Positions 7,584 to 15,105 of a stretch of DNA of 21,273 nt are shown in pieces. The notes beneath the pieces were generated by a model. That model was not told the DNA's origin and did no database searches. It worked only from the letters and a program-made list of their open reading frames with translations. The position numbers were made by a program, and so were the translations under genes. The DNA lies in the NCBI GenBank assembly GCA_964496475.1, contig CAZBZS010000038.1:1-21273 (forward strand), given 5' to 3'. The DNA comes from JASLPR01 sp964496475. GTDB taxonomy: Bacteria; Chloroflexota; UBA11872; VXNJ01. The number at the start of each line of letters is the position of its first letter. The stretch's first letter is position 1.

Positions 7584-8609
7584 TCAGGAATTGGCGTCGA
7601 TTCCGCGGAGCTCGTGGCCCTGTTTGCGGGACATGAGGATCTGGATGCCGGTGGAAACGGGCATGCCGGCGAAGAGGACTTCGTGCATGGTCTCGGCGAT
7701 GGGCAGGTCAACGTCCAGGGAGTGGGCGAGGATTCGGGCGCCGCGGGTGGTTTCGACACCTTCGGCGACGGTGTCCATGTGCTCGACGATCTCGGAAAGG
7801 GAACGACCCTGAGCGAGCTGTACGCCGACGTAGTGGTTACGGGACTGGGCGCTGCCGCAGGTGGCGACGAGGTCGCCGATGCCGGCGAGGCCGCCGAAGG
7901 TAAGGGGATTGGCGCCGGCGGCGATGCCTAGACGGGTCATCTCGGCGAGTCCGCGAGTGAGGAGGGCGGCGAGGGCGTTGTGGCCAAGATGGAGGCCGTC
8001 GACCATACCGGCGCCGATGGCGACGATGTTTTTGAGGGCTCCGGCGAGCTCGACGCCGATGAGGTCATCGCTGATGTAGGCACGGAACCAGGGCACGGTG
8101 AATATCTGCTGGACCCGCTCGGTGATCGCGCGGATGGGTCCGGCGATGACGGTGGTGGTGGCTTCGCGGGCGGCGACTTCGCGGCCGATATTGGGGCCGG
8201 AAAGAGCGACCCAGCGGTCGAGAATATCGGACCCGAGAACGGCGGCGGCGATCTCGGACACGCGCTGTCCGGTGTCGGCGGCGATGCCCTTTACTCCGCT
8301 GATGATGACGGCGTCGGGGGGGAGGTGGGGTCTGAGGGCGCGGAGATTTTCGGCGAGGAATCGCATGGGGACGGCGATGAGGGTGAGGCTGGCGCCCTCG
8401 AGGGCTTCGGCGGGATCGGAGGTGATGCGCAGTGAATTGGGAAGGGGGATTCCGGGCAGGAAGCGGGGGTTCTGGCGGAGGCGTTCGATGTCGAGGGCCT
8501 CGTCAGGACGGCGCACCCAGAGGCAGCAGCGGTGGCCGGCCTCGTCGAGGACGACGGCGAGGGTGGTGCCCCAGCCGCCGGAACCGAGGATGGCGATGGT
8601 TTCGGACAA
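7584..8609 (-). CDS. gpsA: NAD(P)-dependent glycerol-3-phosphate dehydrogenase
   Basis: A 341-residue enzyme that reduces dihydroxyacetone phosphate to sn-glycerol 3-phosphate for phospholipid synthesis. The N-terminal Rossmann motif AILGSGGWGTTLA (residues 6-18, Gly9-x-Gly11-x-x-Gly14) is followed by NPRFLPGIPLP, ISGVKGI and SGPNIGREVA. The C-terminal catalytic domain has ELAGALKNIVAIGAGM (Lys193, the conserved catalytic Lys), LAEMTRLGIAAGA, TFGGLAGIGDLVATC and SQSRN-type residues binding the substrate. The start is TTG at 8607-8609, because the Rossmann motif then begins at residue 5 as usual; the frame is open to 8729, but that extension is Pro/Arg-rich and unlike the family. The gene is divergent from the MFS gene, with 161 bases between. 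One family-variant feature is SGPNIG where SGPSFA is commoner. Confidence 0.95.
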   Translation of the reverse strand: MSETIAILGSGGWGTTLAVVLDEAGHRCCLWVRRPDEALDIERLRQNPRFLPGIPLPNSLRITSDPAEALEGASLTLIAVPMRFLAENLRALRPHLPPDAVIISGVKGIAADTGQRVSEIAAAVLGSDILDRWVALSGPNIGREVAAREATTTVIAGPIRAITERVQQIFTVPWFRAYISDDLIGVELAGALKNIVAIGAGMVDGLHLGHNALAALLTRGLAEMTRLGIAAGANPLTFGGLAGIGDLVATCGSAQSRNHYVGVQLAQGRSLSEIVEHMDTVAEGVETTRGARILAHSLDVDLPIAETMHEVLFAGMPVSTGIQILMSRKQGHELRGIDANS

Positions 8610-8770
8610 GGATGGCCTACTTTCGATGGGTAGGGGCAGTTTAACGCCGCACGGGTTCGAATTAGGGAGGGGGCGGTTTGTGCGGCCGGGGCGGCATGGG
8701 CTATACCTTGCGGGTTGCCCGGGGTCCAAACGCGGGGGGCTTCCTTTTTCTGAATTGGATTTGCCGGTCT

Positions 8771-10218
8771 ATGACGAATGCCAGCGATCGACCGGCGACT
8801 GTAAATCTGTCCGGCCGGCGGCTATTGGTGGCGACGATCGTGACGGGGATGGGGGTTTCTCTTTCGACGCTGACGGCGAGCATCGTATTTGTGTCGCTGC
8901 CGTCGCTGGCGGCGGCCTTCGCGGTAGAGCTGTGGACGGTGCAGTGGGTGGTGATGGCGTATTTCATCGCGGTTTCGAGTCTGCATCTCTCGATGGGGCG
9001 GATCGCCGATCTGCTGGGCAGACGGCGGGTGTACCAGGCGGGTTTCGTGATCTTTATTGTGGCGTCGGCGCTGGCAGGATTGAGTCCGTCGGTCCCATGG
9101 CTGATAGCGTCGCGGGGGTTGCAGGCAGTGGGGGCGTCAATCATCCAGGCGAACGGGCCGGCGATGGCGGTGGCCGCGNNNNNNNNNNGACGTACATGTA
9201 CCCGGCGGAACAGCGAGGCAAGGCGCTCGGGTATTTCGGTATATTCGGAGCGGCGGGTTTTTTCAGCGGTCCGGTGCTGGGAGGAATAATCCTGGATCTG
9301 GCCGACTGGCCGTTCGTTTTCTACGCGCTGATTCCGGTCGCGGCGGTGACTCTGCTGACCGGATTGTTTGTGTTGCCGTCGATTCCGGCGGCGCGAGAGG
9401 GGAGTTTAGACCGGCCGGGGGCCATCCTGATCGCGTTCATTTTCGCTCCGGCGGTCTATGCGTTGAGCCGAGGGTTCCGGGACGGGTGGGGTTCGCCGCT
9501 GGTGCTACTGGCGATTGGAACGCTGGTGGTGGCAGCGATTCTTTTCTACCTGCGAGAGCGTTCGACGGCGCATCCGCTGGTCGATCTGGGGCTGTTTCGG
9601 GTCATCAACTTTCGGACCGCGCTGATCGTGTCGTTGCTGGGATATGTATCCCTTGACAGCGTGAATCTGCTGATGCCGTTTTTCATGGAGCGGGTACTGG
9701 GAACGTCGACGACCGGCGTGGGGTTCGTGCTGGCGTCGATTCCGGCGGTGACGGGGGCAACGGCGGTGGTGGCGGGGCCGTTGAGTGATCGGATGGGCGC
9801 CCGTATTCCGCGCAGTATGGGATTACTGGGGCTGGGGATCGGTCTGGCGAGCTTTGCGTTGCTGGGGCCCGGATCGGGTCTGCCGCAGGTGCTGGCCGGG
9901 ATGGTACTGGTGGGACTAGGGAGGGGATTCTTTGTGACGCCGAACACGAGCGTGATGATGGGTTCGCTGTCGCGAGAGCGGGCGGGCCTGGCGGGGGGAT
10001 TCGTGGCGTCGTCGCGGACGTTCGGGCGGGCGTGTGGACAGGCGTTGTGGGGCGGGGTGTTTGGGATGGTGGTGGTGTCGATTACGGGTATGGCGGTGGG
10101 GGATAGCCCGGTGGAAGCGCTGCTGACCGGATATCGGGTGGCGTTCGTGGGGGGGGGGGGGGGGGGGGGGCTGGCGGGACTGGTATCGCTGTATGGAAAA
10201 TCGGCGGAGAAGGAGTGA
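8771..10218 (+). CDS. MFS drug-resistance transporter, DHA2 (14-helix) type, with an assembly gap
   Basis: An inner-membrane proton-coupled efflux permease. The N-terminal half starts MTNASDRPATVNLSGRRL and shows helix 1, a conserved VQWVVMAYFIAVSSLHLSMGRIADLLGRRRVY (split here over helix 2 and motif A, G-R-x-x-D-x-x-G-R-R) and IASRGLQAVGAS. After the N run come YPAEQRGKALGYFG, GPVLGGIILDLADWPFVF (motif C region), helices 7-14, and a second motif-A-like GPLSDRMGARIPRS. The two halves are in different frames only because the 10 N are a placeholder; a true gap of 2 bases would join them in frame with one unknown residue. The last helix contains seven glycines from a 22-base G run. No strong ribosome site precedes ATG 8771. 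The substrate is unknown. Confidence 0.9.
9179..9188. other. Run of 10 N (assembly gap) inside the MFS gene
   Basis: Ten unknown bases. The upstream reading frame reaches the gap exactly at a codon boundary (GCG ends at 9178), and the downstream frame starts at 9190. The true gap must therefore be 2 modulo 3 bases long if the gene is intact; family spacing between the AVAA and TYMYPAEQRG segments favours the shortest solution. Confidence 0.95.
10149..10170 (+). repeat. 22-base G homopolymer within the MFS coding sequence
   Basis: Twenty-two consecutive G from 10149 to 10170, encoding part of a Val codon and seven glycines in the last predicted membrane helix. The frame is kept at this length. 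It could be a hypermutable, phase-variable tract, or a consensus error replacing ordinary GC-rich sequence. Confidence 0.9.
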
Positions 10219-10279
10219 CCCGGAGGGTTGTGGGGTAGGGAGGGGAGCTAAAAAGGGCAAGGAAGGTGGCGACGCCTCG

Positions 10280-10352
10280 TATACTGGTTTACCCCGGCAA
10301 CGAAGGGGCGGCGCTGGCTAAAGGCTCCGTGGCGGAACTTTGCCGGGTTAAA
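10280..10352 (+). promoter_or_regulatory. Candidate -10 box and structured 5' leader of the AI-2E-family gene
   Basis: TATACT at 10280-10285 is a good -10 hexamer, though no clear -35 is seen. Just after it, TTTA plus CCCGGCAA (10288-10300) can pair with TTGCCGGG plus TAAA (10340-10352): eight contiguous pairs, one C-U mismatch, then four A-U pairs reaching the A of the ATG at 10352. Inside, GGGGC (10305-10309) can pair with GCTCC further on. The predicted stem would bury the start region and its weak ribosome site. Function is inferred from pairing alone; no known riboswitch consensus was recognised. Confidence 0.4.
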
Positions 10353-11509
10353 TGCGGGAGCAGGCCAGGCGGGTGGATATCAATAACCTGAAACGAACGC
10401 TGCTCCTGATGGGGATTCTGGCGCTGGGTGTTTACCTGGGGCAGTTCCTGTGGGCGGTGGGTACGCTATTCGGCTTTGCGATAGTGGTGTTTTTGCTGGC
10501 GTGGTTGCTGAGTTTTGTGCTGTTGCCGCTGGTGCGGCTGCTGCGACGGTGGCGACTGCCGCGGCTGTTAGCGACGGGCACGGCGTACCTGGCGATGATC
10601 GGGTTGATGGCGCTGTTCGGGGTGTTCCTGGCGCCGCCGATGATTGAGGACCTGACCGATTTGACGCGGTCGGTGGCGGGATACCGGAGTGATCTGTTGC
10701 CGCTGGTGGCGGACTTCCAAGGGTGGCTGACCAGTTTGGGATTGCCGGATGGTTCGCTGGAGGAGGCGCTGCTGGGGTCGACGAGCAACTTCGCAGATTT
10801 TGCGGGGACGGCGGCGGCGGAGGTACTAGCGGCGGTGACGGGGATTGCATCGGCGATGGTGGGGATCCTGCTTACGCTGGTGGTGTCGTTTTACCTAGTG
10901 CTGAACTGGGATCAGGCGGTGATGAAGTTGGAACGATCGCTTCCGGATCGCTGGGGAATTCGCCTGAATGAGGCGCTGGGAGCAGTGGAACACGCGTTCG
11001 CGGCGTATTTGCGAGGAGTGGTCACGGAGGTGGTGACCTTCGGGATGGCGACGGCGATCGCGATGTCGATCGGGGGGGTGGAGTATGTGGTGTTGGTCTC
11101 GATTGTGGCGGGTCTGCTGCTGGTGGTGCCGTGGGTGGGCGCGATCATAGGAATTCTGCTGCCGATGCTGGCGGCGTCGCTGGACTCATGGACGACGGCG
11201 CTGTGGATCGGGCTGGCGTTAACGGTGGTGGAGTTGACGATAGATAACGTGATCAAGCCGATGGTGGTGGGGATCGCCGCGAAGGTGAATCCGCTGGTCA
11301 TTATCGTTTCGATTTTGATAGGGACGATTGCAGTGGGAATCTGGGGAGCGGTGTTCGCGGTGCCGTTTGGAGCGCTGGGATATATCGCGGCGCGGACCGG
11401 CTATTTCCGCTGGGTGGCGCGGCGTCCGGACGATCCGGGATTCGACCGTGAAATGACAGGGGCGGCTGGCTCGAGAAAGGATGGATTTGATGTGTTTTCC
11501 GGGAGCTGA
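10352..11509 (+). CDS. AI-2E family transporter (TqsA/PerM-type membrane protein)
   Basis: A 385-residue polytopic protein of the AI-2E/PerM superfamily (quorum-signal exporters, cation/proton antiporters and permeases of unknown substrate). It shows two N-terminal helices (LLLMGILALGVYLGQFLWAV and FAIVVFLLAWLLSFVLLPLV), a third near 75-95, a long soluble stretch (about 95-165), and then the conserved C-terminal core with VVSFYLVLNWDQ, AYLRGVVTEVVTFG, VPWVGAIIGILLP, DNVIKPMVVGIAAKVNPLV and GIWGAVFAVPFGA, which together define the family. The ATG at 10352 is chosen because the first helix follows normally; its ribosome site is weak and may be inside a hairpin. It is followed 33 bases later by the disrupted glycosylase-like gene on the same strand. 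Confidence 0.93.
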   Translation: MREQARRVDINNLKRTLLLMGILALGVYLGQFLWAVGTLFGFAIVVFLLAWLLSFVLLPLVRLLRRWRLPRLLATGTAYLAMIGLMALFGVFLAPPMIEDLTDLTRSVAGYRSDLLPLVADFQGWLTSLGLPDGSLEEALLGSTSNFADFAGTAAAEVLAAVTGIASAMVGILLTLVVSFYLVLNWDQAVMKLERSLPDRWGIRLNEALGAVEHAFAAYLRGVVTEVVTFGMATAIAMSIGGVEYVVLVSIVAGLLLVVPWVGAIIGILLPMLAASLDSWTTALWIGLALTVVELTIDNVIKPMVVGIAAKVNPLVIIVSILIGTIAVGIWGAVFAVPFGALGYIAARTGYFRWVARRPDDPGFDREMTGAAGSRKDGFDVFSGS

Positions 11510-11542
11510 CGGGGCGAGTGGGTAAGTCCGAAGCAGCGGGAC

Positions 11543-11983
11543 ATGCTGCCCCCGGACAGGATTACGCCGGACGGATTGGAGGTGTACCTGGAGGTGATGG
11601 AACAGGCGATCTTTCAGGCGGGGATGAGGTGGGAGGTGGTGGACAAGCGGTGGCCGGGAATGGTGGAGGAGTTCGGGGGATTCTAGTCGGAGCGGGTGAG
11701 CGGGACGGACGAGGTAGGTATCGAGGGACTGATGGAGGGCGAGCGCCTGATTCGAAACCGGCGCAAGATCGTGGCGGCGGTGGCGAACGAGAGGAAGCTT
11801 TTGGAGTTGGCAGCGGAGTTTGACGGTTTCAACAAGTACCTGGAGGCGGCGGCGCTGAAGCGGTATTTCAGCCTTACGGCCGATTTCGGCTGCTATGACT
11901 TCTTGTACGCGGTAGGTCGTGAGGTGTCGCCAGATGACGAGTGGCGGAAGGAGATGGAAGCGCGGAGGAAAGGCGGGAAGTAG
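11543..11983 (+). pseudogene. DNA-3-methyladenine glycosylase I-like gene, interrupted by TAG
   Basis: A 147-codon frame related to Tag (base-excision repair of alkylated adenine). Seen in order: LEVYLEVMEQAIFQAGMRWEV (codons 14-34, equivalent to the Tag QAGLSW segment), RWPGMVEEFGGF, then TAG at 11684-11686 (codon 48) where an Asp is usual in F-D-P-E-K-V, followed by ERLIRNRRKIVAAVANERK and FDGFNKYL, the family's nucleic-acid-binding core, and a tail FGCYDFLYAVGREVSPDDEW typical of a short Tag-related subfamily. The Glu eight residues before the conserved Trp in E. coli Tag is Ala here, so the subfamily may not recognise 3-methyladenine. The ATG 11543 start is tentative. Reinitiation at GTG 11696 would give only the C-terminal part. 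Either a pseudogene or a single-base error. Confidence 0.72.
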
Positions 11984-12044
11984 GGGCCGGAGGCGTAGCC
12001 AGGGGGCGTGAGTTCAGGTTGGGAGAGTGGCCCGGCGCCCTGAT

Positions 12045-13397
12045 TTAAGGGGACCGGGCGAGTTCGGTTTCGAGGACGGCGCGGAGGCGGGTAACGATTT
12101 CGGGCTGATCAGCTGCGATGTTTTCGTTTTCCAGTGGGTCGCGGTCAAGGTCAAAAAGCATGTCGCCGTCGTCTCGTTTGGATACGACGAGCTTGTAGCG
12201 CCCGTCCCAGACGAGATCGAAATTGCGGATTTTGTGTTCGGCTCCCATGCCGCCGCGGTTTTCGAGCCCGGAGAATACGTAGTCGTGGATGGAATCGGCC
12301 CTGCCCTCGAGTACGGGCCGCAGGGAGACGCCGTCCATGCGCTGAATGGGATCAGCTCCGGCGTAGTCGAGGAAGGTGGCGGCGAGGTCGATTAGCTGGG
12401 TGAGGGCGGGGCTGGCGACGCCGGTCTTAACGCCGGGCCCGGCGATGACGAGGGGGACGCAGAGGGAGGGGTGGTAGTAGGTGAATTTCTCCCAGTCGTT
12501 GTGATCGCCAAGCATTTCGCCGTGGTCGCTGGAGTAGATGACGATGGTGTTCTCGAGCTCGCCGCGCTCTTGGATGACATCGAGGAAGCGGGCGGTGTGG
12601 CGGTCGATGTTCTCAAGCATGGTGGCGTAGTTGCGGCGGATTTGAGTGTGGGTGGCGGAGTCATATTCGCTGTTGTTGTTTGGCGCGGGAAAGTCGATGT
12701 CCGTCCAGCGGTCGTACATGGACTGGGTGACGTCCATGGGCTCGTGGGGACCGGTGTAGTTGATCTGCATGAACCAGGGCTGGTTGGTCGGAAATTCGTT
12801 GAGATAACGGACGCAATTGTCGGCTATCCAGTTGTCGCAGTAGGCGTCGTCGGGGAGGGGAGTGGGGTCGGTGCTGGTGAAGCGATGGCGGGAGTTGAGG
12901 TCATCGACGTGGACGCGGTCGAGGCCGCGCTCCTGCAGGAAGGCGATGTAGGGGGTCTCGGCGACGGGTTTCCAGTTGGCGGCGCCAGCGTGCTTGCCGC
13001 AGTTGTCGATGCCGTCGGTGAATCCCCAGCGATCGAGCCAGCTGGACCCGTCGGCATGCCATTCGGGGGTGCCTTTGTGGAGGTCGACCTTGCCGACGGA
13101 GGCGACGCGGTAGCCGGCGTCACGGAGATTCTGGTAGAAGAGGGGCTGGTCTAGAGGGGTGTTGTCGTTGTTGTCGAGAGTGCCGGAGCGGCGGTAGTTG
13201 ACGCCCTGGGCGAGGGTGGAACGGGAGGGGGCGCAGAGGGGGGAGTTGCAGATGACGCGACTGAAGCGGACGCCGCGATCGGCGAGGCGGTCGAGATTGG
13301 GCATGCGGACGGGCAGATCGGGGTTCCAGCCGACCCAGTCGAAACGGTGCTGGTCGGGGAAGATGAAGAGGATGTTGGGCTGGTTGGAGTCTTTCAA
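12045..13397 (-). CDS. Type I sulfatase, Cys-type, no signal peptide
   Basis: A 450-residue alkaline-phosphatase-superfamily sulfatase that hydrolyses a sulfate ester. Seen: N-terminal strand NILFIFPDQHRFD (metal ligand Asp15), SPLCAPSR with Cys55 as the residue to be converted to formylglycine (C-x-P-S-R), SVGKVDLHKGTPEWH in place of the usual GK-x-H, FTDGIDN, YTGPHEPMDVT, and the second metal site IYSSDHGEMLGDH. The C-terminal subdomain ends with KLVVSKRDDGDMLFDLDRDP. The N-terminus begins directly with the first beta strand, so the protein should be cytoplasmic. The start is TTG 13395-13397, with AAGGGGG eight bases upstream and 14 bases after the stop of the preceding sulfatase gene, so the two are an operon. 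It is a clear paralogue of that neighbour; the substrate is not deducible. Confidence 0.93.
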   Translation of the reverse strand: MKDSNQPNILFIFPDQHRFDWVGWNPDLPVRMPNLDRLADRGVRFSRVICNSPLCAPSRSTLAQGVNYRRSGTLDNNDNTPLDQPLFYQNLRDAGYRVASVGKVDLHKGTPEWHADGSSWLDRWGFTDGIDNCGKHAGAANWKPVAETPYIAFLQERGLDRVHVDDLNSRHRFTSTDPTPLPDDAYCDNWIADNCVRYLNEFPTNQPWFMQINYTGPHEPMDVTQSMYDRWTDIDFPAPNNNSEYDSATHTQIRRNYATMLENIDRHTARFLDVIQERGELENTIVIYSSDHGEMLGDHNDWEKFTYYHPSLCVPLVIAGPGVKTGVASPALTQLIDLAATFLDYAGADPIQRMDGVSLRPVLEGRADSIHDYVFSGLENRGGMGAEHKIRNFDLVWDGRYKLVVSKRDDGDMLFDLDRDPLENENIAADQPEIVTRLRAVLETELARSP

Positions 13398-13411
13398 TTC
13401 AGATGCCCCCT

Positions 13412-14767
13412 TCAGGAGACGCCGAGGCGGGCGAGCTCGGCGGTGAGGATGGTGGACAGGCGGTCGAGTTCGGATGATGGGGACGGAGCGAGGTTGGTGT
13501 CTTCGTTGGGGTCGGATCGCAGGTCGAAGAGGAGGGGATCGCCGTTGCGTTGAAGGACGAGCTTGTGGCGGCCGTCCCAGACGAGATCCCAGTCCTGTTC
13601 GTTGCTGGGGGTGGTCATGCCGGAGAAGACGAATTCGCGGTGGGTGGACGAGTGGCCTTCGAGGGTTGGGCGGAGGGAGATGGCGTCGGCGTCGGGAAGC
13701 TGGCCGGTGCCGGCGTAGTCGAGGAAGGTGGCGGACAGGTCGATGAGGCTGACGAGGGCCTCGCTCTGGACGCCCTGCTGCACGCCGGGCCCGGCGATGA
13801 TGAGAGGGACAGCGATGGAAGCCTGTTGGGGATGGGTCTTGGCCCAGAGATCGTGGTCGCCGAGCATCTCGCCGTGGTCGCTGGAGTAGACGATGAGGGT
13901 GTTGTCAAGTTCGCCGCGGGCGGCGACAGCTTCGATGAGGCGGCCGCATCGACGGTCGATGTTCTCAAGCATGGCGGTGTAGTTCTGGCGGGCGCGGTTG
14001 TGGAAGTTGTGGTCGTGTTGAGTGTTGCGGTGGGCATCGGGAAATTCGACATCCTGCCAGCGGGCGTGCATGCGTTCGGTGATGTCGTTGGGTTCGTGGG
14101 GGCCGGTGAAATTGACCTGGAGGAACCAGGGGTCGTCCGCCGGAAAATCGCGGAGGACGGCCAGTCCGTTTTCGGTAATCCAGTTGTCGGAATAGGCTTC
14201 CTCGGGAAGGGGGCTGGGGTCAGTGTGGCCGTAGTTGGCATGGTCGTCGCCGTGGGGACGGCTCTGGTAATCGGCGACGTGGGCGTGCATGAGGTCGCGG
14301 TCGTGGAGGAATTTCGAGTAAGGACCTTTGGGAGTGTCGGCGCAATTCCAGATCATGTCCCATTTGCCTTCGTTGTCGATGCCGTCGGTGAATCCCCATT
14401 CGTCGAGGCAGCGCTGCCCGTCTAGACCCCAGTCGGAGGTGAGTTTGTGGAGGTCGAACTTGCCGACGCCGCCGACGCGATAGCCGGAGTTGCGGAGCGC
14501 CTGGTAGAAGGTGGGGAGGTCGAGGGGATAGTCCTGGAGATTGTCCTGGACGCCGGTGCGGCGATAGGACCGGGCGGAGGCGAGGCAGGCGCGGGAGGGG
14601 GCGCAGAGAGGGGAGTTGACGATGGCCTGCTGGAAGCGGACGCCGCAACCGGCGAGAGCTTCGACGTTGGGCATGCGCACGGGCATGCCGGGGGTGGACT
14701 CCATGAAATCCCAGCGGTGCTGATCGGGAACAAGGAAGAGGATGTTGGGTCGGCCGTTAGTGCTGAT
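13412..14767 (-). CDS. Type I sulfatase, Cys-type, probable ATC start codon
   Basis: A sulfatase of 451 residues if started at ATC 14765-14767. The first ATG (14702-14704) would give 430 residues but drop the strand NILFLVPDQHRWD that holds the first metal-ligand Asp. No ATG, GTG or TTG lies in frame between that strand and the upstream TAA. With the ATC start the protein begins (M)STNGRPNILFL, the metal Asp is residue 15, and the formylglycine Cys in SPLCAPSR is residue 55, identical to the positions in the adjacent paralogue. Other motifs are VGGVGKFDLHK, FTDGID, VNFTGPHEPNDIT and VYSSDHGEMLGDHDLW. No signal peptide is present. It is the first gene of a two-sulfatase operon, divergent from the sugar ABC importer. 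Whether ATC is a true start or an altered ATG is open. Confidence 0.9.
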   Translation of the reverse strand: MSTNGRPNILFLVPDQHRWDFMESTPGMPVRMPNVEALAGCGVRFQQAIVNSPLCAPSRACLASARSYRRTGVQDNLQDYPLDLPTFYQALRNSGYRVGGVGKFDLHKLTSDWGLDGQRCLDEWGFTDGIDNEGKWDMIWNCADTPKGPYSKFLHDRDLMHAHVADYQSRPHGDDHANYGHTDPSPLPEEAYSDNWITENGLAVLRDFPADDPWFLQVNFTGPHEPNDITERMHARWQDVEFPDAHRNTQHDHNFHNRARQNYTAMLENIDRRCGRLIEAVAARGELDNTLIVYSSDHGEMLGDHDLWAKTHPQQASIAVPLIIAGPGVQQGVQSEALVSLIDLSATFLDYAGTGQLPDADAISLRPTLEGHSSTHREFVFSGMTTPSNEQDWDLVWDGRHKLVLQRNGDPLLFDLRSDPNEDTNLAPSPSSELDRLSTILTAELARLGVS

Positions 14768-15095
14768 ATGGATTTCCGGTCTGGTAAAAATCCTTAGCCC
14801 CGGGAGTTGAAGTCTAGTTTCGGCCGCGGTGGAGGTAAAACGATCGGGAAGGGTGGGGAAAGCGATCCATTAATGACTATTTCAATTTGCTAATTTGTTA
14901 CATGGGAATGGTTGGAATGGCGTCCGGGCGACTAGAGTAGGATAGCGCCGCCGCTAGGGAGAGAGTTATCCGGAGAATGCCCCGGATAATTACCATGCCG
15001 GGGCAGGTGACGGGACCAGAGATGGATGCATTGCCCGCGAGCGGAGACAACTTTCGGAGGGGACCTGATCATATGAGACTGATAAACGGCAGGCA
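14768..15095. promoter_or_regulatory. Divergent control region between the sulfatase pair and the ABC importer
   Basis: About 328 bases with no gene other than a possible 10-codon leader at its right end. It holds an AT-rich block at about 14871-14904 in otherwise GC-rich DNA, and a perfect inverted repeat at 14966-14989. It must carry promoters in both directions, so the sulfatases and the importer are probably coregulated. No -35/-10 pair with good spacing could be fixed by eye. Confidence 0.6.
14966..14989. promoter_or_regulatory. Perfect inverted repeat, candidate operator
   Basis: TTATCCGG (14966-14973) and CCGGATAA (14982-14989), separated by 8 bases. Half-site length and spacing suit a dimeric repressor or a short RNA hairpin. 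It has no T run, so it is not a normal terminator. No regulator gene is adjacent in the window. Confidence 0.45.
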
Positions 15096-15105
15096 ATGGC
15101 GGTAG
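15073..15105 (+). CDS. Possible 10-residue leader peptide overlapping the permease start
   Basis: ATG 15073 to TAG 15103-15105 reads MRLINGRQWR. It is preceded by GGAGGGG (15056-15062), a better ribosome site than that of the permease, and it overlaps the permease ATG at 15096 in another frame. It may couple translation or act as a leader; it could also be chance. Confidence 0.3.
   Translation: MRLINGRQWR

Noticed and set aside
12030..12059. Hairpin GCCCGG-cg-CCCT with loop GATTTA at the 3' end of the first sulfatase gene, as a terminator between convergent genes
   Set aside because: It has a 2x2 internal loop and no T run on either strand; it overlaps the stop codon. Possible but too weak to list as a terminator.
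13550..14425. Long plus-strand open frame opposite the second sulfatase
   Set aside because: Same kind of antisense shadow; the sulfatase motifs are on the minus strand.
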